Shown: positions 41,338 through 53,734, counted from the stretch's first letter. The stretch is 64,000 nt of DNA from a bacterium (GCA_025774805.1 JALGZR010000004.1:60903-124902); one strand, 5' to 3'. The notes: generated by a model from the letters alone, not told the origin. Translations and numbers: made by a program.

Positions 41338-44318
41338 GCCACTCGATCCTGGACAGCATCGTCGAGTCCTACCGCCAGCAGTCGGGGGGCTTCCACGCGC
41401 TGCGGCCGTTCCAGGTCCGTGACATCCTCCTCGTCGCCAGCCTCTACGACTCCTATACGCTCGCCGAGGACGGCCGCCTGACCGAGCAGATCTTCGGCGA
41501 GTTCCACGAGCTGTCGCTGTCCGTGCCCGCTTACATCACGCGGGTTCCGACCGGCGAGGCCGCGCTCGATCTCCTCCGCGATCGCCGGTTCAACCTCGTC
41601 ATCACGATGGCCCGCGTGGGCGATCTGTCGGTGCAGGATTTCGGGTCGGCCGTGAAGGAGATCTACCCCGACCTTCCCGTCTACCTGATGACCTACGACA
41701 CCCGTGAGCTCGGAATTCTCGAGGGCGCGGGACGGGGCCTGAAGGGGATCGACCACGTGTTCGTCTGGCGGGGCGACACGCGGCTCTTCCTCGCGGTGAT
41801 CAAGCTCCTCGAAGATCAGTTGAACGTGGAGCACGACACCCGGGTCGGACACGTTCGCGTCCTCATCCTCGTCGAGGACAGCGTGCCCTTCTACTCCGCC
41901 TACCTTCCCATGCTCTTCGACGAGATCATGAAGCAGACCGGATCGCTGATCCACGAGGGGGCGAACGTCACCCAGAAGCTCCTCCGGATGCGGGCGCGGC
42001 CGAAGATCCTCCTGGCGACGAACTACGAGGAGGCGTGGGAGCTCTACACCCGCTACCGGGACACGGTCCTGGGCATCATCTCGGACATTCGCTTCCCGAA
42101 GGGGGGGCGCATCGATCCCGACGCGGGCGTCGAGCTCATCCGGAGCATCCGCGCCCAGGATCCCTATACCCCCCTCGTGCTCCAGTCCTCCGAGACCCGC
42201 TACTCGGAGACGGCGGAGTCCCTGGGAACGACCTTCATCCACAAGCGCTCCCCCATGCTCCTTCAGGAGTTCCGCAACTTCATGCTCGAGAACCTCGGGT
42301 TCGGGGACTTCGTCTTTCGGCTTCCGGACGGAACGGAGGTGGGAAGGGCGGCCGACCTCCTCGCGATGGTCAAGATCCTCGAGTCGGTGCCGGGTGAGTC
42401 GTTGCAGTTCCACGGTCGTCTCAACCATTTCTCGAACTGGCTCATGGCCCGCACCGAGTTCAGCGTGGCATCCGCGCTGCGCGAGCGGAAGGTGACGGAC
42501 TTCGAGACCACGGAGGAGATGCGCGACTTCCTGCGGCGCACGCTGCTGCTCTTCCGGCAGCGCACGCGACGGGGGGTCGTGGAGGACTTCAACCCGGCGC
42601 GCTTCGACGCGAGCAGCGAGTTCGTGCGCTTCGGCGGCGGATCCCTCGGCGGGAAGGGGCGCGGGCTGGCCTTCATCCACCGGCTCCTGAGCCGCCAGGA
42701 GATCGAGGATCACTACCGGAACGTCCGGATCTTCGTTCCTCCGTCCGCGGTGGTCGGGACCGATGTCTTCGATCGCTTCCTCGAGGAGAACGACCTGCAG
42801 GAGTTCGCGCTCCGCGAAGAGGACGATCGCGAGATCACGAACCGGTTCCTCTCCGCCCGGTTTCCCGAGGACGTCGTCGCCGATTTCTCGGCCTTTCTCG
42901 ATCGAGTCCGCTATCCGATCGCGGTCCGCTCCTCGAGCCTGCTCGAGGACTCGCACTACCAGCCGTACGCGGGCGTCTACGCGACCCGGATGCTCCCCAA
43001 CGCCGACCGCGATCCCCAGGTCCGTCTCCGAGAGCTCCTCGGCGCGGTCAAGTACATCTACGCCTCGACGTACTTCCAGAACGCGAAGGCCTACGTCGCC
43101 ACGACCCCCAACCGGATGGAAGAGGAGAGAATGGGGATCGTGATCCAGCAGATCGTCGGCAAGCGGTGCGGGGACCACGTCTATCCCCACGTGAGCGGGG
43201 TGGCGGGCTCGTACAACTTCTACCCGATCGGACCGATGAAGCCGGAGGAGGGGATCGCGAGCGTCGCGCTCGGACTGGGGAAGACGGTCGTCGAGGGGGG
43301 ACGGACCGTCCGCTTCTGCCCCTCGCACCCGGAGGTCCTGCCCCAGTTCTCGCAGACCCAGGACGTTTTGGAGAACGCACAGCGACAGTTCTGGGCGCTC
43401 GACGTCTCGAGCCCGGTCGACTTCTCGCTGCCCGACTCGAACCTGGTGAACCTCGATCTCGCCGACTCCGAGAACCACGACACCCTCTGGCCGGTCGGGG
43501 CGACCTACAGCCTCGAGGACGATCGGGTCCACGACGGGCTCTCCCGGGCGGGTATCCGCCTCGTCACGTTCGCCCCGTTGCTCAAGGGACAGATCATTCC
43601 CTTCGGGGAGATCATCGCCCTGCTCCTCGAGCTCGGATACCGGGCGCTATCCGGACCCGTGGAGATCGAGTTCGCCATGAACCTCGAGCCCGACTCGGGT
43701 GGTCCCAAGGAGTTCGCCTTCCTCCAGATCCGCCCCGTGGCGGTGCTCACGTCAGGCCGGGTCGAGATCGCGGAGGCCTATCCCGAGGAGTCCGTATTCG
43801 TGCGCTCCTCTCACGTGCTGGGTCACGGCCGTTTCCCCGGGATCCGCGACATCGTGACGGTGCGCATGGACACGTTTCGACGGGAACGGACGATGGACAT
43901 CGCGACGGACGTCGGGAGGATGAACGACCAGCTCGTGAGCGAGGGCCGCTCCTACGTTCTGCTGGGTCCGGGGCGGTGGGGCACGGCGGACCGGTGGCTG
44001 GGCATTCCCGTGGCCTGGAACCAGATCTCGGGAGCCCGCGTCATCCTCGAACGCGACCTCACGGATCTCAGGATCGAGCCCTCTCAGGGCACCCACTTCT
44101 TCCAGAACATGACCAGCTACGGAATCGGATACTTCAACGTCCTGGAATCCGCCGGCGGATTCCTCGACCAGGGGTGGCTCGACTCTCTGCCCGTCCGGGC
44201 CGAGACCCCGTGGCTCCGTCACATCCGTCTTTCGGAGCCCCTGGAGATCTTGGTCGACGGCCGACGTCGGGAAGGCCTAATCCTGAAGAAGAGGTGGGAT
44301 CCGGAGGAGGGGCCCTAG
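41334..44318 (+). CDS. Double response-regulator receiver / PEP-synthase-like ATP-grasp fusion
   Basis: A 994-residue protein. Residues about 29-155 are a degenerate receiver domain. Residues 175-315 are a second receiver with the acidic pair Glu181/Asp182, phospho-acceptor Asp251 (LGIISDIRFPKGG) and Lys304 (FIHKRS). From about 430 there is a PPDK/PEP-synthase N-terminal ATP-binding domain (GGGSLGGKGRGLAFIHRLL; IAVRSSSLLEDSHYQPYAGV). The swivelling phosphohistidine domain and PEP-binding barrel are absent, so it is not a complete PEP synthase. It may be a phosphorylation-controlled kinase or transferase of unknown target. Its TAG stop is inside a dispersed repeat. Confidence 0.85.
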   Translation: MSHSILDSIVESYRQQSGGFHALRPFQVRDILLVASLYDSYTLAEDGRLTEQIFGEFHELSLSVPAYITRVPTGEAALDLLRDRRFNLVITMARVGDLSVQDFGSAVKEIYPDLPVYLMTYDTRELGILEGAGRGLKGIDHVFVWRGDTRLFLAVIKLLEDQLNVEHDTRVGHVRVLILVEDSVPFYSAYLPMLFDEIMKQTGSLIHEGANVTQKLLRMRARPKILLATNYEEAWELYTRYRDTVLGIISDIRFPKGGRIDPDAGVELIRSIRAQDPYTPLVLQSSETRYSETAESLGTTFIHKRSPMLLQEFRNFMLENLGFGDFVFRLPDGTEVGRAADLLAMVKILESVPGESLQFHGRLNHFSNWLMARTEFSVASALRERKVTDFETTEEMRDFLRRTLLLFRQRTRRGVVEDFNPARFDASSEFVRFGGGSLGGKGRGLAFIHRLLSRQEIEDHYRNVRIFVPPSAVVGTDVFDRFLEENDLQEFALREEDDREITNRFLSARFPEDVVADFSAFLDRVRYPIAVRSSSLLEDSHYQPYAGVYATRMLPNADRDPQVRLRELLGAVKYIYASTYFQNAKAYVATTPNRMEEERMGIVIQQIVGKRCGDHVYPHVSGVAGSYNFYPIGPMKPEEGIASVALGLGKTVVEGGRTVRFCPSHPEVLPQFSQTQDVLENAQRQFWALDVSSPVDFSLPDSNLVNLDLADSENHDTLWPVGATYSLEDDRVHDGLSRAGIRLVTFAPLLKGQIIPFGEIIALLLELGYRALSGPVEIEFAMNLEPDSGGPKEFAFLQIRPVAVLTSGRVEIAEAYPEESVFVRSSHVLGHGRFPGIRDIVTVRMDTFRRERTMDIATDVGRMNDQLVSEGRSYVLLGPGRWGTADRWLGIPVAWNQISGARVILERDLTDLRIEPSQGTHFFQNMTSYGIGYFNVLESAGGFLDQGWLDSLPVRAETPWLRHIRLSEPLEILVDGRRREGLILKKRWDPEEGP

Positions 44319-44496
44319 CCTGCATTTCTCACCAGCCTCGTCGCGAGGCTGTGGATCGTCGTGTCTGGCGAGGAGATGGGGTGCTTTCGCCCGAGGCGGG
44401 GCTGTAGCCCCGTCGCAGGGAGGAAGTGCCGCAGCGACGAAGCCAGGCGCGGCTTTGCCGCTGCCGCAGCAGAAGCTGGTGAGATATGCAGGCTAG
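44315..44496. repeat. Dispersed palindromic element, copy C (182 bp)
   Basis: CTAG plus GCCTGCATTTCTCACCAG on the left and CTGGTGAGATATGCAGGC plus TAG on the right bound a 182-bp element almost identical to the copy at 53554 and close to the one at 25550. The left TAG (44316-44318) is the stop codon of the upstream gene. The right end carries GGTGA, GAT, ATG on the plus strand but the reading there runs antisense to glnS and is not a gene. Internal palindromes are GGGGCTGTAGCCCC and GGCGCGGCTTTGCCGC-type. Confidence 0.92.
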
Positions 44497-44508
44497 GCCG
44501 GACTTCCG

Positions 44509-46170
44509 TCAGACCTTCTTCTGCTCCCGTTTCGCGATCTTGGCCCACGTGTCCCGGAGGCCGGTCGTCCGGTTGAAGACCGGCCGATCCGGGGAGGAGT
44601 CCGCGGCGTCGACGCAGAAGTACCCCTGCCGCTCGAACTGCACCAGCTTCACCCCCTCGACGACCTTCCTGGAATTCGGATCGAGGTTGGCGCGGAAGTC
44701 GGAGCCCTCCGGCGCGGAGCTCGGATCGGGCGTCGCGAAGAGGTGGTCGTAGATCCTCACCGTCCCCTCGATCGCGTGCGCGGCGGAGACCCAGTGGATC
44801 GTGCCGCGCACCTTGCGGCCGTCGGGGGCGTTCCCCCCGCGGGTCGCGGGATCGTACGTGCAGCGCAGCTCGGTGACCCGGCCGTCCGCGTCCCGGATCA
44901 CGTCGATGCACCGCACGAAGTAGGCGTAGCGCAAGCGCACCTCCCGCCCCGGAGCCAGCCGGAAGAACCTGCGGGGCGGATCCTCCATGAAATCGGCGCG
45001 CTCGATCCAGAGCTCCTTCCCGAACGGGACCTTCCGCGTTCCGGCCGAGGCGTCCTCGGGGTTGTTGACGGCCTCGATCTCGTCGGCCTTCCCGTCGGGC
45101 CAGTTCTCGATCACGACCTTCAGCGGATCCAGCACCCCCATGACGCGAAGCGCGGTCCGATTGAGCTCCTCCCGCACCGTGTGCTCGAGAAGACCGAAGT
45201 CGACCACGCTGTTGTCCTTGGCGACGCCGATCCGGTCACAGAAGGTCCGGATCGCGGCGGGCGGGTAGCCGCGTCGGCGCAGCGCACGCAGCGTGGGCAT
45301 CCGGGGATCGTCCCACCCGTCGACGTGCCCCTCCTGCACCAGGATCAGCGACTTGCGCTTGGAAGTGATCGTGTGCGTGAGCTCGAGGCGGGCGAACTCG
45401 ATCTGCTGCGGGTGCGGCACGTCCTCGAGCTGATCGAGAAACCAGTCGTAGAGGGGGCGGTGGTCCTCGAACTCCAGGGAGCAGAGCGAGTGCGTGATCC
45501 CCTCGATCGCGTCGGACTGGCCGTGGGCCCAGTCGTACGTCGGGTAGATGCACCAGTCGTCGCCGGTCCGGTGATGTGTCGCGTGCAGTATGCGGTACAT
45601 CACCGGATCACGCAGGTTCAGGTTCGGTGAGCTCATGTCGATCTTGGCCCGAAGCACGCGCGCACCATCCGGGAACTCGCCCGCCCGCATGCGGCGAAAC
45701 AGATCGAGGCTCTCCTCCTGCGGTCGGTCCCGCCACGGACTGTTTCGACCCGGCTCCGTGAGGGTGCCCCGATACTCCCGGATCTCCGCCGCCGAGAGGT
45801 CGTCGACGTAGGCCTTGTCCTTGCGGATCAGCTCCTCCGCCCACACGTAGAGCTGCTCGAAGTAGTCCGAGGCGAAGTACAGGCGATCCTCCCAGTCGTA
45901 GCCGAGCCAGCGGATGTCCTCCTGCATCCCGTGGACGTACTTGTCCTCCTCGCGGGTCGGGTTCGTGTCGTCGAACCGGAGATTGCACTCTCCGCCGTAC
46001 TCCGCCGCGAGGGAGAAGTTGAGGCAGATCGCCTTCGCGTGCCCGATGTGGAGGTAGGCGTTCGGCTCGGGAGGAAAGCGGGTGCGGATCGGACCCGGGA
46101 ATCGACCCGACGCGAGGTGCCCGTCGATGATGTGCTGGATGAAGTTCCGCCGTATCGTCTTCTCGCTCAT
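44509..46170 (-). CDS. glnS: Glutaminyl-tRNA synthetase
   Basis: A 553-residue class I enzyme that charges tRNA(Gln) with glutamine. The [20 protein letters not shown] block holds the HIGH motif (41-44). A GlnRS-type catalytic core follows ([40 protein letters not shown]), with the KMSKS-equivalent TITSKRKS and the C-terminal anticodon beta-barrels. Length is normal. It overlaps the gltX stop by 4 bp. Its presence shows that this bacterium can charge Gln directly, as in Gammaproteobacteria, Deinococcus and many FCB members, instead of relying only on GatCAB. Confidence 0.96.
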   Translation of the reverse strand: MSEKTIRRNFIQHIIDGHLASGRFPGPIRTRFPPEPNAYLHIGHAKAICLNFSLAAEYGGECNLRFDDTNPTREEDKYVHGMQEDIRWLGYDWEDRLYFASDYFEQLYVWAEELIRKDKAYVDDLSAAEIREYRGTLTEPGRNSPWRDRPQEESLDLFRRMRAGEFPDGARVLRAKIDMSSPNLNLRDPVMYRILHATHHRTGDDWCIYPTYDWAHGQSDAIEGITHSLCSLEFEDHRPLYDWFLDQLEDVPHPQQIEFARLELTHTITSKRKSLILVQEGHVDGWDDPRMPTLRALRRRGYPPAAIRTFCDRIGVAKDNSVVDFGLLEHTVREELNRTALRVMGVLDPLKVVIENWPDGKADEIEAVNNPEDASAGTRKVPFGKELWIERADFMEDPPRRFFRLAPGREVRLRYAYFVRCIDVIRDADGRVTELRCTYDPATRGGNAPDGRKVRGTIHWVSAAHAIEGTVRIYDHLFATPDPSSAPEGSDFRANLDPNSRKVVEGVKLVQFERQGYFCVDAADSSPDRPVFNRTTGLRDTWAKIAKREQKKV

Positions 46171-47756
46171 GCCTTCCTCCGCCCCGGCGCAGCGCCGGCC
46201 GCGAGCTCCCGCGCTCGGTCGATCCGCCGCAGACACCTCTCCCGCCCCAGGATGGCCAAGGTCTCGAAGATGCCGAAGCCCACGGCCCGGCCGGTCACCG
46301 CGACCCGCAGTCCGTGGATGATCCGGCCGATATTGATTCCCTCGGCCGCGATAAAGTCCTTCAGCAACGTCTCCAGGGACTCCGCGTCGAACGCGGCGGC
46401 GTCGGCGAGCCGCTCGCGGAAGCGCGCCAGAAGGTCGGTCGCGTCCTCCGGGTCCCGGAGACGCTTCGCGAAGGCCTTCTCCTCGTAGACGAGCTCCTCG
46501 TCGGCCGTGAAGAAGTCCCGGTAATCGAGGATGTCCCCGAAGACCTTGATCCGGTCTCCGGCCGCCGAGACGATCGCCGACACCGTCTCGATCTCCCCCG
46601 TGGTCGGAGGAGAGCCGACGAGTCCGGCCCGCTCGAGGTACGGAAGCACGCGCGGTACCTTCGCCTCCGCCCCGAGCCCGAAGGCATAGTGCTCCTGGAA
46701 GGCGAACAGCTTCTTCGGGTCGAAGCTGGCCGCCGCCTTGTTCACGCGCTCCAGCGAGAAGCTCTCGATCATCCGTTCGCGAGTGAAGAACTCTGTCTCG
46801 CCGTCGAGGGCCCACCCCAGAAGCAACAGGTAGTTGACGACCGCTTCGGGCAGGTAGCCGACGGTCTCGTAGAAGTCGACGACCACCGGGTTGAAGGTCT
46901 CGGAGTCGGTCGCGTGTCCGATGGCCTCGGCGATCCCGAGTCCGTGCTCGTGGATCTTCGCGAAATCGGGATGACGGAGGTACTTCTCGAGCTTGCGCTT
47001 GCTGAGCTTGGTCCGGCTCCCCGGCTCGGCCACGTAGGGGAGGTGGGCGTACTCGGGCGACTCGTGTCCGAGCCCGCGCGCGATGTGGATCTGGCGCGGG
47101 GTGTTCGACAGGTGCTCCTCGGCCCGGATCACGTGGGTGATCCCCATGTCGTGATCGTCGACGACGTTCGCGAGGTGGTAGAGACACGTGCCGTCCGCGC
47201 GCTGAATCACGTGGTCCTGTTCCCGGGCCCAGTCGAACGCCATCTCGCCCCGGATGAGGTCGCGGAAGACGCACTCGCCCTCCCGCGGCATCTTCAGTCG
47301 GATGGCGGCGGCCCGTCCCTCGGCCTCGAAACGCTTCGCCGCGTCGGCCGTCTCCGCCATCCAGCGCCGGCTGTAGAGGAAGCGCTCTCCCCGCTGCCGA
47401 GCCGCCTCGCGCTCGACCCGGATCTCCTCGGGGGTCGCGTAGTCCCGGTAGGCGAAGCCTCCCTCGACGAGAGCCCGCGCCGCCTCCCGGTAGCGCTCGA
47501 GCTTCTCCGACTGGTAATAGGGCCCGTGGGGGCCGCCGACCTCCGCTCCCTCGTCCCAGTCGAGACCGAGCCACCGGAAGCCTCGGAGGATCGGCTGCAG
47601 GGCTTCCTCGACGTTGCGCTGCCGATCCGTATCGTCGATCCGCAGCACGAACCGGCCGCCGTGGCGGCGAGCGAAGAGCCAGTTGTACAGCGCGGTGCGG
47701 ACCCCCCCGATGTGGAGGTATCCGGTGGGACTGGGGGCGAAACGAGTGCGGATCAT
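46167..47756 (-). CDS. gltX: Glutamyl-tRNA synthetase
   Basis: A 529-residue class I synthetase. The N-terminus [20 protein letters not shown] carries the HIGH equivalent and KLSKRK (250-255) the second ATP motif; [19 protein letters not shown] is typical. The C-terminal helical anticodon domain is complete. It charges tRNA(Glu), also the precursor for tetrapyrroles. It is directly followed by glnS with ATGA overlap, so both synthetases are made together. The gene start has no long leader in view; the 311-bp spacer upstream holds an inverted-repeat element. Confidence 0.95.
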   Translation of the reverse strand: MIRTRFAPSPTGYLHIGGVRTALYNWLFARRHGGRFVLRIDDTDRQRNVEEALQPILRGFRWLGLDWDEGAEVGGPHGPYYQSEKLERYREAARALVEGGFAYRDYATPEEIRVEREAARQRGERFLYSRRWMAETADAAKRFEAEGRAAAIRLKMPREGECVFRDLIRGEMAFDWAREQDHVIQRADGTCLYHLANVVDDHDMGITHVIRAEEHLSNTPRQIHIARGLGHESPEYAHLPYVAEPGSRTKLSKRKLEKYLRHPDFAKIHEHGLGIAEAIGHATDSETFNPVVVDFYETVGYLPEAVVNYLLLLGWALDGETEFFTRERMIESFSLERVNKAAASFDPKKLFAFQEHYAFGLGAEAKVPRVLPYLERAGLVGSPPTTGEIETVSAIVSAAGDRIKVFGDILDYRDFFTADEELVYEEKAFAKRLRDPEDATDLLARFRERLADAAAFDAESLETLLKDFIAAEGINIGRIIHGLRVAVTGRAVGFGIFETLAILGRERCLRRIDRARELAAGAAPGRRKA

Positions 47757-47806
47757 GATTCGGGCTCCCGGTCGAGCCTGATCAAAAGCGCAGGCCAGCC
47801 TGCCTG

Positions 47807-47990
47807 CGAGCCCGGACTATCCATGAAGATCGTCGCGAGATTGCGGAGACGCCCACCGGACGGGCACCCGCAGGGGTTCGGACCCGAGGCGTATCCGGAC
47901 GATACGTCGCAGGGTACGGACCCCAGGGACGCCCGTCCAGTGGCGTGTATCCGCGATCGCAGCAGATCATTCATGGATAGTCCGGGCTCG
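47807..47990. repeat. 184-bp element with perfect 21-bp terminal inverted repeats
   Basis: The ends are CGAG followed by CCCGGACTATCCATGAA and its exact reverse complement (47807-47827 and 47970-47990); the similarity continues inward with GATC and further bases with gaps. The interior is GC-rich with small palindromes (GGACGCCCGTCC-like) and no gene. It fills the spacer between gltX and the gdhA terminator. The ends differ from the CTAGCCTGCAT family, so this is a second, independent MITE-like type. Confidence 0.8.
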
Positions 47991-47994
47991 GGAC

Positions 47995-48029
47995 CAAGGA
48001 AAGGGGCGGAACCGTTCGGCTCCGCCCCT
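47995..48029 (-). terminator. Rho-independent terminator of gdhA
   Basis: A 9-bp perfect stem (AGGGGCGGA / TCCGCCCCT, 48002-48010 and 48021-48029) with a 10-base loop lies 38 bases after the gdhA stop. On the minus strand it is followed by TTTCCTT. Confidence 0.8.
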
Positions 48030-48067
48030 CGTCTCCCGGAAGGTCCGGGGTCGTGCCGTGTCGGCCT

Positions 48068-49561
<1,494 letters not shown>

Positions 49562-50302
49562 CTATGTTTCGCGCCTTCCGTCTTCAAGGGAATCGGGCCC
49601 GAAAAAGCGCGCCCCGGACTCGATTTCCGGCCCCCGGTCCGGATCGCTCCGGCCGGGCTTCGGCCGGAAGGGATTCTCCTCGGTGCGCCACCAGACTCCG
49701 GGGTAGGGGGGAAGGGTGTCCCGCACCTCGACGATGCGGGGGCGGCCCGGGGGCCAGTAGATCCGCTGGGCGCGGCGCCCTCCCGCGAACCGGTGCACCA
49801 GGGCGAAGAGGCCCTCGGGGCCGAAGTACTGGCTCTGGTCGACCGTCCCGTCGTCGTCGACGTCGATCCGGATGAGAATCGCGTTCGACCCGTCGAAGAA
49901 CCAGCTCCGGCGGCCTCCGAGATCCCGCCGCTCGATGCGGCGGAGCTCTCCCCTGCGGGCCTCGATCTCCGCGATGCGGGTCCGGTAGGGGGCCGTGAGA
50001 CGCAGGTAGGTGTCGTCGAAGGGGTGGGCCCCCGAGGCCGGCGGCTTCAGCAGGTAGGCCAGGGCCTCCCCCGGACGCCACGCGGGAGCGGCGGGTGGGG
50101 GGGCGACCGGCTCTCCCGGCCCGGACACCGGTCCCACCGCACAGCCTCCGAGAACCGCGCCGGCGACGAGTGCCGCCACGCCGCCGCGAGGGGAGGGACG
50201 ACCCCGCTTCCGTCGACGCCCCCCCTCCCGCGCCGCGGGCGATCTCGGCGAATCGGTCCGTGCGGGCGCGCGCCCGCCCGCGATCGGTGCGAATCCCGTC
50301 AT
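49562..50302 (-). CDS. Putative lipoprotein of unknown function
   Basis: A 246-residue protein. The long basic N-terminus is followed by [13 protein letters not shown], a lipobox at Cys54; the start ATG 50302 has AGGAGG nine bases upstream. An internal start closer to the lipobox is possible. After a Pro-rich linker, the mature part has [20 protein letters not shown] and [20 protein letters not shown], then [15 protein letters not shown]. The DVDDDGTVD loop could bind calcium. I recognise no family. It is divergent from uvrB and 111 bp upstream of gdhA on the same strand. Confidence 0.6.
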   Translation of the reverse strand: MTGFAPIAGGRAPARTDSPRSPAAREGGRRRKRGRPSPRGGVAALVAGAVLGGCAVGPVSGPGEPVAPPPAAPAWRPGEALAYLLKPPASGAHPFDDTYLRLTAPYRTRIAEIEARRGELRRIERRDLGGRRSWFFDGSNAILIRIDVDDDGTVDQSQYFGPEGLFALVHRFAGGRRAQRIYWPPGRPRIVEVRDTLPPYPGVWWRTEENPFRPKPGRSDPDRGPEIESGARFFGPDSLEDGRRET

Positions 50303-50545
50303 GATCCGGCCCTCCTGCCGCTTTCGAGTCCCCGTCTCCGGAACCACGCCTCCTCCCCTCCCTGTCTCCGTCGGCCCGGTCAGCCTCTCTCTGAAGGAAG
50401 GCGGACCGGGCATGGTAGCACGAAGGCCCGGAGGGACGTCACGATCCGAAGGGCGACCCCGGCCTTCTCGACTCGCGGTCGCCTCGGGGGGAGAGTACAC
50501 TTCCCGTCTTCCCTCTCATCATTCCCTTCCGATTCGAGGCGAGGC

Positions 50546-52633
50546 GTGAGCTTCCAACTCGTCACCGATCTCGAGCCCCGGGGCGACCAGCCGGGTGCGG
50601 TCGAGGAGCTCGTCACCGGCCTCGAGGAGGGACGCCGTCACCAGACGCTCCTGGGGGTGACCGGAAGCGGGAAGACGTTCACGCTCGCCAACGTGATCGC
50701 CCGATGGGGACGACCCGCTCTGGTGATCTCGCCGAACAAGACCCTGGCCGCCCAGCTCTACGGAGAGTTCCGCTCCTTTTTTCCGAGAAACCGGGTCGAG
50801 TACTTCATCTCCTACTACGACTACTACCAGCCGGAGGCCTACGTCCCGCAGACGGACACCTACATCGAGAAGGACGCCTCCATCAACGACGACATAGACC
50901 GGCTGCGGCTCCGGGCCATGACCGCGGTGATGACCCGATCGGACGTCATCGTGGTGGCCTCGGTGTCCTGCATCTACGGCCTCGGCTCCCCCGACGACTT
51001 CCGGGACCTCTCGGTGCCGATTCGCGTCGGGGACCGGCGGGACCGCGACGCGGTGCTGCGCGATCTCGTGGAGATCCAGTACGCGCGCAACGATCTCGTG
51101 ATCGAGCGGGGGACGTTCCGGGTGCGCGGCGACACGATCGAGATCCGACCCGCCTACGAGGAGGACCTTCTCCGACTCGAGCTGTTCGGGGACGAGGTCG
51201 AGCGCATGGCGATCGTCGACCCCCTCACGGGCGAGGTGAAGGCGGAGCCGGAGGAGTACCGGGTCTTCCCCGCCAAGCAGTACGTGACCGCCCGGCCGAG
51301 CGTCGAGCGGGCCCTCACCACGATCCGGTCCGAGCTCGAGGAGCGGCTGAAGGACCTCCGAGACCGGAACAAGCTGCTCGAGGCGCAGCGGCTCGAGTCG
51401 CGGACGAAGTTCGATCTCGAGATGATCGAGGAGATCGGGTACTGCTCCGGCATCGAGAACTACTCCCGCCACTTCTCCGGTCGGGCGCCGGGACAGCGCC
51501 CCTATTGCCTCATCGACTTTCTCCCCGACGAGTTCCTCACCATCATCGACGAATCCCACGTCGCCGTTCCGCAGATCGGCGGCATGTACCACGGGGACGT
51601 CTCCCGGAAGGGCACCCTCGTCGAGCACGGTTTCCGCCTACCCTCCGCGATCGACAACCGGCCCGCCAACTTCTCGGAATTCGAGGAGATGACCGGTCCC
51701 ACGATCTACGTCTCCGCGACGCCGGGACCCTACGAGCTGGAGAGATCGGAGGGTGTGGTCGTGGAACAGATCATCCGACCCACGGGTCTGATGGAGCCCG
51801 AGGTCGTGGTTCGACCGGTCGCGGGTCAGATCGACGACCTCCTCGAGGAGATCCGGTCCACGGTGGAGCGGGAGGAGCGGACCCTGATCACGACGCTCAC
51901 GAAGCGGATGGCCGAGGATCTCACCGACTACCTCGAGGAGATGGGGGTCCGGGTCCGCTACCTCCACTCCGACATCGACGCCCTCGATCGGATCGAGATC
52001 CTCCGCGGGCTCCGTCTCGGGGAGTTCGACGTTCTCGTGGGGATCAATCTCCTGCGGGAAGGTCTCGATCTGCCCGAGGTCTCGCTGGTCGCGATTCTCG
52101 ACGCGGACAAGGAGGGATTCCTCCGCTCCGACCGGTCGTTGATCCAGACCGCGGGACGCGCGGCGCGCAACGTGGCGGGACGGGTGATCATGTACGCCGA
52201 CGAGATCACGGGTTCCATGGCGCGAACGATCGAGGAGACCGACCGCCGACGCCGGCTCCAGGAGGAGTACAACCGGGAGCACGGGATCGTCCCCGAGACG
52301 ATCGTGAAGTCGATCGAGGAAGTCCTGTCGCAGACCGCGGTCGTCGAGGCGCGGACGGACGGAGACGGCGAGCCACCCGAGCGCCTGCCCGAGGCGACCG
52401 GGGAGAGCCCGGACCGGGAGGAGATGATGGCCCGGCTCGAGAAGGAGATGCTGGAGGCGGCCGGGAAGCTGGAGTTCGAGCTCGCCGCGAGCCTGCGTGA
52501 CCGCATCCTCGAGCTGCGGGCCGAGGCGGCGGCTCCCGCGAAGACAGCCGGGGCGGCCCGGGGGCGGCCGACGGGGGTCGGCACGCGGGCGGGCCGTTCC
52601 GGCTACCGGAAGGGAAAGAGGAGGCGAAGGTGA
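50546..52633 (+). CDS. uvrB: UvrABC excinuclease subunit B
   Basis: A 695-residue DNA-damage verification helicase of nucleotide excision repair. The Walker A GVTGSGKT is at 37-44. The DNA-clamping beta-hairpin [32 protein letters not shown] (Walker B), [20 protein letters not shown] and QTAGRAARN (motif VI) are intact. The C-terminal UVR domain that binds UvrC is [20 protein letters not shown]. The start is GTG 50546, which gives the family start [16 protein letters not shown] basic tail ([13 protein letters not shown]) is extra. The nadC start overlaps its stop. Confidence 0.96.
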   Translation: MSFQLVTDLEPRGDQPGAVEELVTGLEEGRRHQTLLGVTGSGKTFTLANVIARWGRPALVISPNKTLAAQLYGEFRSFFPRNRVEYFISYYDYYQPEAYVPQTDTYIEKDASINDDIDRLRLRAMTAVMTRSDVIVVASVSCIYGLGSPDDFRDLSVPIRVGDRRDRDAVLRDLVEIQYARNDLVIERGTFRVRGDTIEIRPAYEEDLLRLELFGDEVERMAIVDPLTGEVKAEPEEYRVFPAKQYVTARPSVERALTTIRSELEERLKDLRDRNKLLEAQRLESRTKFDLEMIEEIGYCSGIENYSRHFSGRAPGQRPYCLIDFLPDEFLTIIDESHVAVPQIGGMYHGDVSRKGTLVEHGFRLPSAIDNRPANFSEFEEMTGPTIYVSATPGPYELERSEGVVVEQIIRPTGLMEPEVVVRPVAGQIDDLLEEIRSTVEREERTLITTLTKRMAEDLTDYLEEMGVRVRYLHSDIDALDRIEILRGLRLGEFDVLVGINLLREGLDLPEVSLVAILDADKEGFLRSDRSLIQTAGRAARNVAGRVIMYADEITGSMARTIEETDRRRRLQEEYNREHGIVPETIVKSIEEVLSQTAVVEARTDGDGEPPERLPEATGESPDREEMMARLEKEMLEAAGKLEFELAASLRDRILELRAEAAAPAKTAGAARGRPTGVGTRAGRSGYRKGKRRRR

Positions 52634-53538
52634 AACCGCTCTTGGGGATGTTCGATGCGGGTCCCCCCGGGCCGGAGATACTCGATCCGATCGTCCGCGC
52701 CGCCCTCGAGGAGGATCACGCCTTCGACGATCGGTCGACGGCACCGCTTCTCCCCGGCCGGGACACGTGGCGGGGAAGGGTCCTCGGCCGCGAGGCCGGA
52801 GTCCTGGCCGGCGTCGACGTCTTCCGGAGGGTGTTCGAGATGCTCGCGGAGGGCGCGGAGGTCACGGTGACCGGCGGCCGGGACGGCGACTCCTTCGCCG
52901 CCGCCGACACCGTTCTCGAGATCGAGGGACCCGGGAGGATTCTTCTCTCCGGCGAGCGAACGGCGCTCAACTTCCTCCAGCGGCTCTCCGGAGTGGCGAC
53001 CGCCACCCGTAGAGCGGTAAGGGCCGCGGCCGGCAGGTTCGCCGTGTGCGACACGCGGAAGACGACCCCGGGGATGCGGGCGCTCGAGAAGTGGGCGGTC
53101 GTGATCGGAGGCGGGAGGAGCCACCGTTGGAGTCTCGGGGACATGGTGATGCTCAAGGAGAACCACCTCGCGCTCGGAGGCGGCGTGACCGCGGCGGTGG
53201 AGGCGATCCGGGCCGACCCCGAATCCGCACGGCTTCCGATCACGGTCGAGGTCACGTCCGAGGCGCAGGCGAGCGAGGCGGCGGCCCTCGGGGTCGACCG
53301 GCTTCTCCTCGACAACATGACGATCGATGAGATGGCGCGCGTCTCCGCCTCCCTCGGACCTCTCGACCGTCGGCCCGAGCTCGAGGCGTCGGGCGGCATT
53401 CGGCCCGAGGACGTCGGGCGCATCGCCGACGCGGGCGTCGATCTCGTGAGCCTCGGCTCCCTCACGCACAGCGTGAGGGCGATCGACTTCTCCTTCCGGA
53501 TCGTGCCCCCCGGGGACGAGACGCGTTTCCCCGAATGA
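52630..53538 (+). CDS. nadC: Nicotinate-nucleotide pyrophosphorylase (quinolinate phosphoribosyltransferase)
   Basis: A 302-residue enzyme that makes nicotinate mononucleotide from quinolinate and PRPP in NAD synthesis. Motifs are [60 protein letters not shown] and the end-barrel [11 protein letters not shown] with [19 protein letters not shown] start overlaps the uvrB stop by 4 bp. nadC followed by birA and coaX is a frequent cofactor operon; here a dispersed repeat has come between nadC and birA. Confidence 0.95.
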   Translation: MKPLLGMFDAGPPGPEILDPIVRAALEEDHAFDDRSTAPLLPGRDTWRGRVLGREAGVLAGVDVFRRVFEMLAEGAEVTVTGGRDGDSFAAADTVLEIEGPGRILLSGERTALNFLQRLSGVATATRRAVRAAAGRFAVCDTRKTTPGMRALEKWAVVIGGGRSHRWSLGDMVMLKENHLALGGGVTAAVEAIRADPESARLPITVEVTSEAQASEAAALGVDRLLLDNMTIDEMARVSASLGPLDRRPELEASGGIRPEDVGRIADAGVDLVSLGSLTHSVRAIDFSFRIVPPGDETRFPE

Positions 53539-53553
53539 GCGGCGACCCGTCCT

Positions 53554-53734
53554 CTGGCCTGCGTATCTCACCAGGCTCGTCGCGAGGCTGTGGATCGTCG
53601 TGTCTGGCGAGGAGATGGGGTGCTTTCGCCCGAGGCGGGGCTGTAGCCCCGTCGCAGGACGGAAGCGCGCCAGCGACGAAGCCAGGCGCGGCGAGCCGCT
53701 GCCGCAGCAGAGGCTGGTGAGGTATGCAGGCTAA
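53554..53734. repeat. Dispersed palindromic element, copy D (181 bp)
   Basis: The left end is CTGG plus CCTGCGTATCTCACCAGG and the right end CTGGTGAGGTATGCAGGC followed by TAA. The interior shares long identical stretches with the copy at 44315 (ATGGGGTGCTTTCGCCCGAG, GGGGCTGTAGCCCCGTCGCA). The right end gives GGTGA, GGT, ATG on the plus strand, which is the start of birA. It separates nadC from birA. Confidence 0.9.

Noticed and set aside
44315-44911. A 198-codon minus-strand frame running from within glnS into element copy C
   Set aside because: It is an alternative frame of glnS extended by the open reading of the repeat; the SVRNAG-type ending recurs because the repeat recurs, not because it is a protein.
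47753-47974. A 73-codon minus-strand frame inside the 184-bp element
   Set aside because: Its ATG lies in the terminal repeat and the product has no known features; the element looks non-coding.
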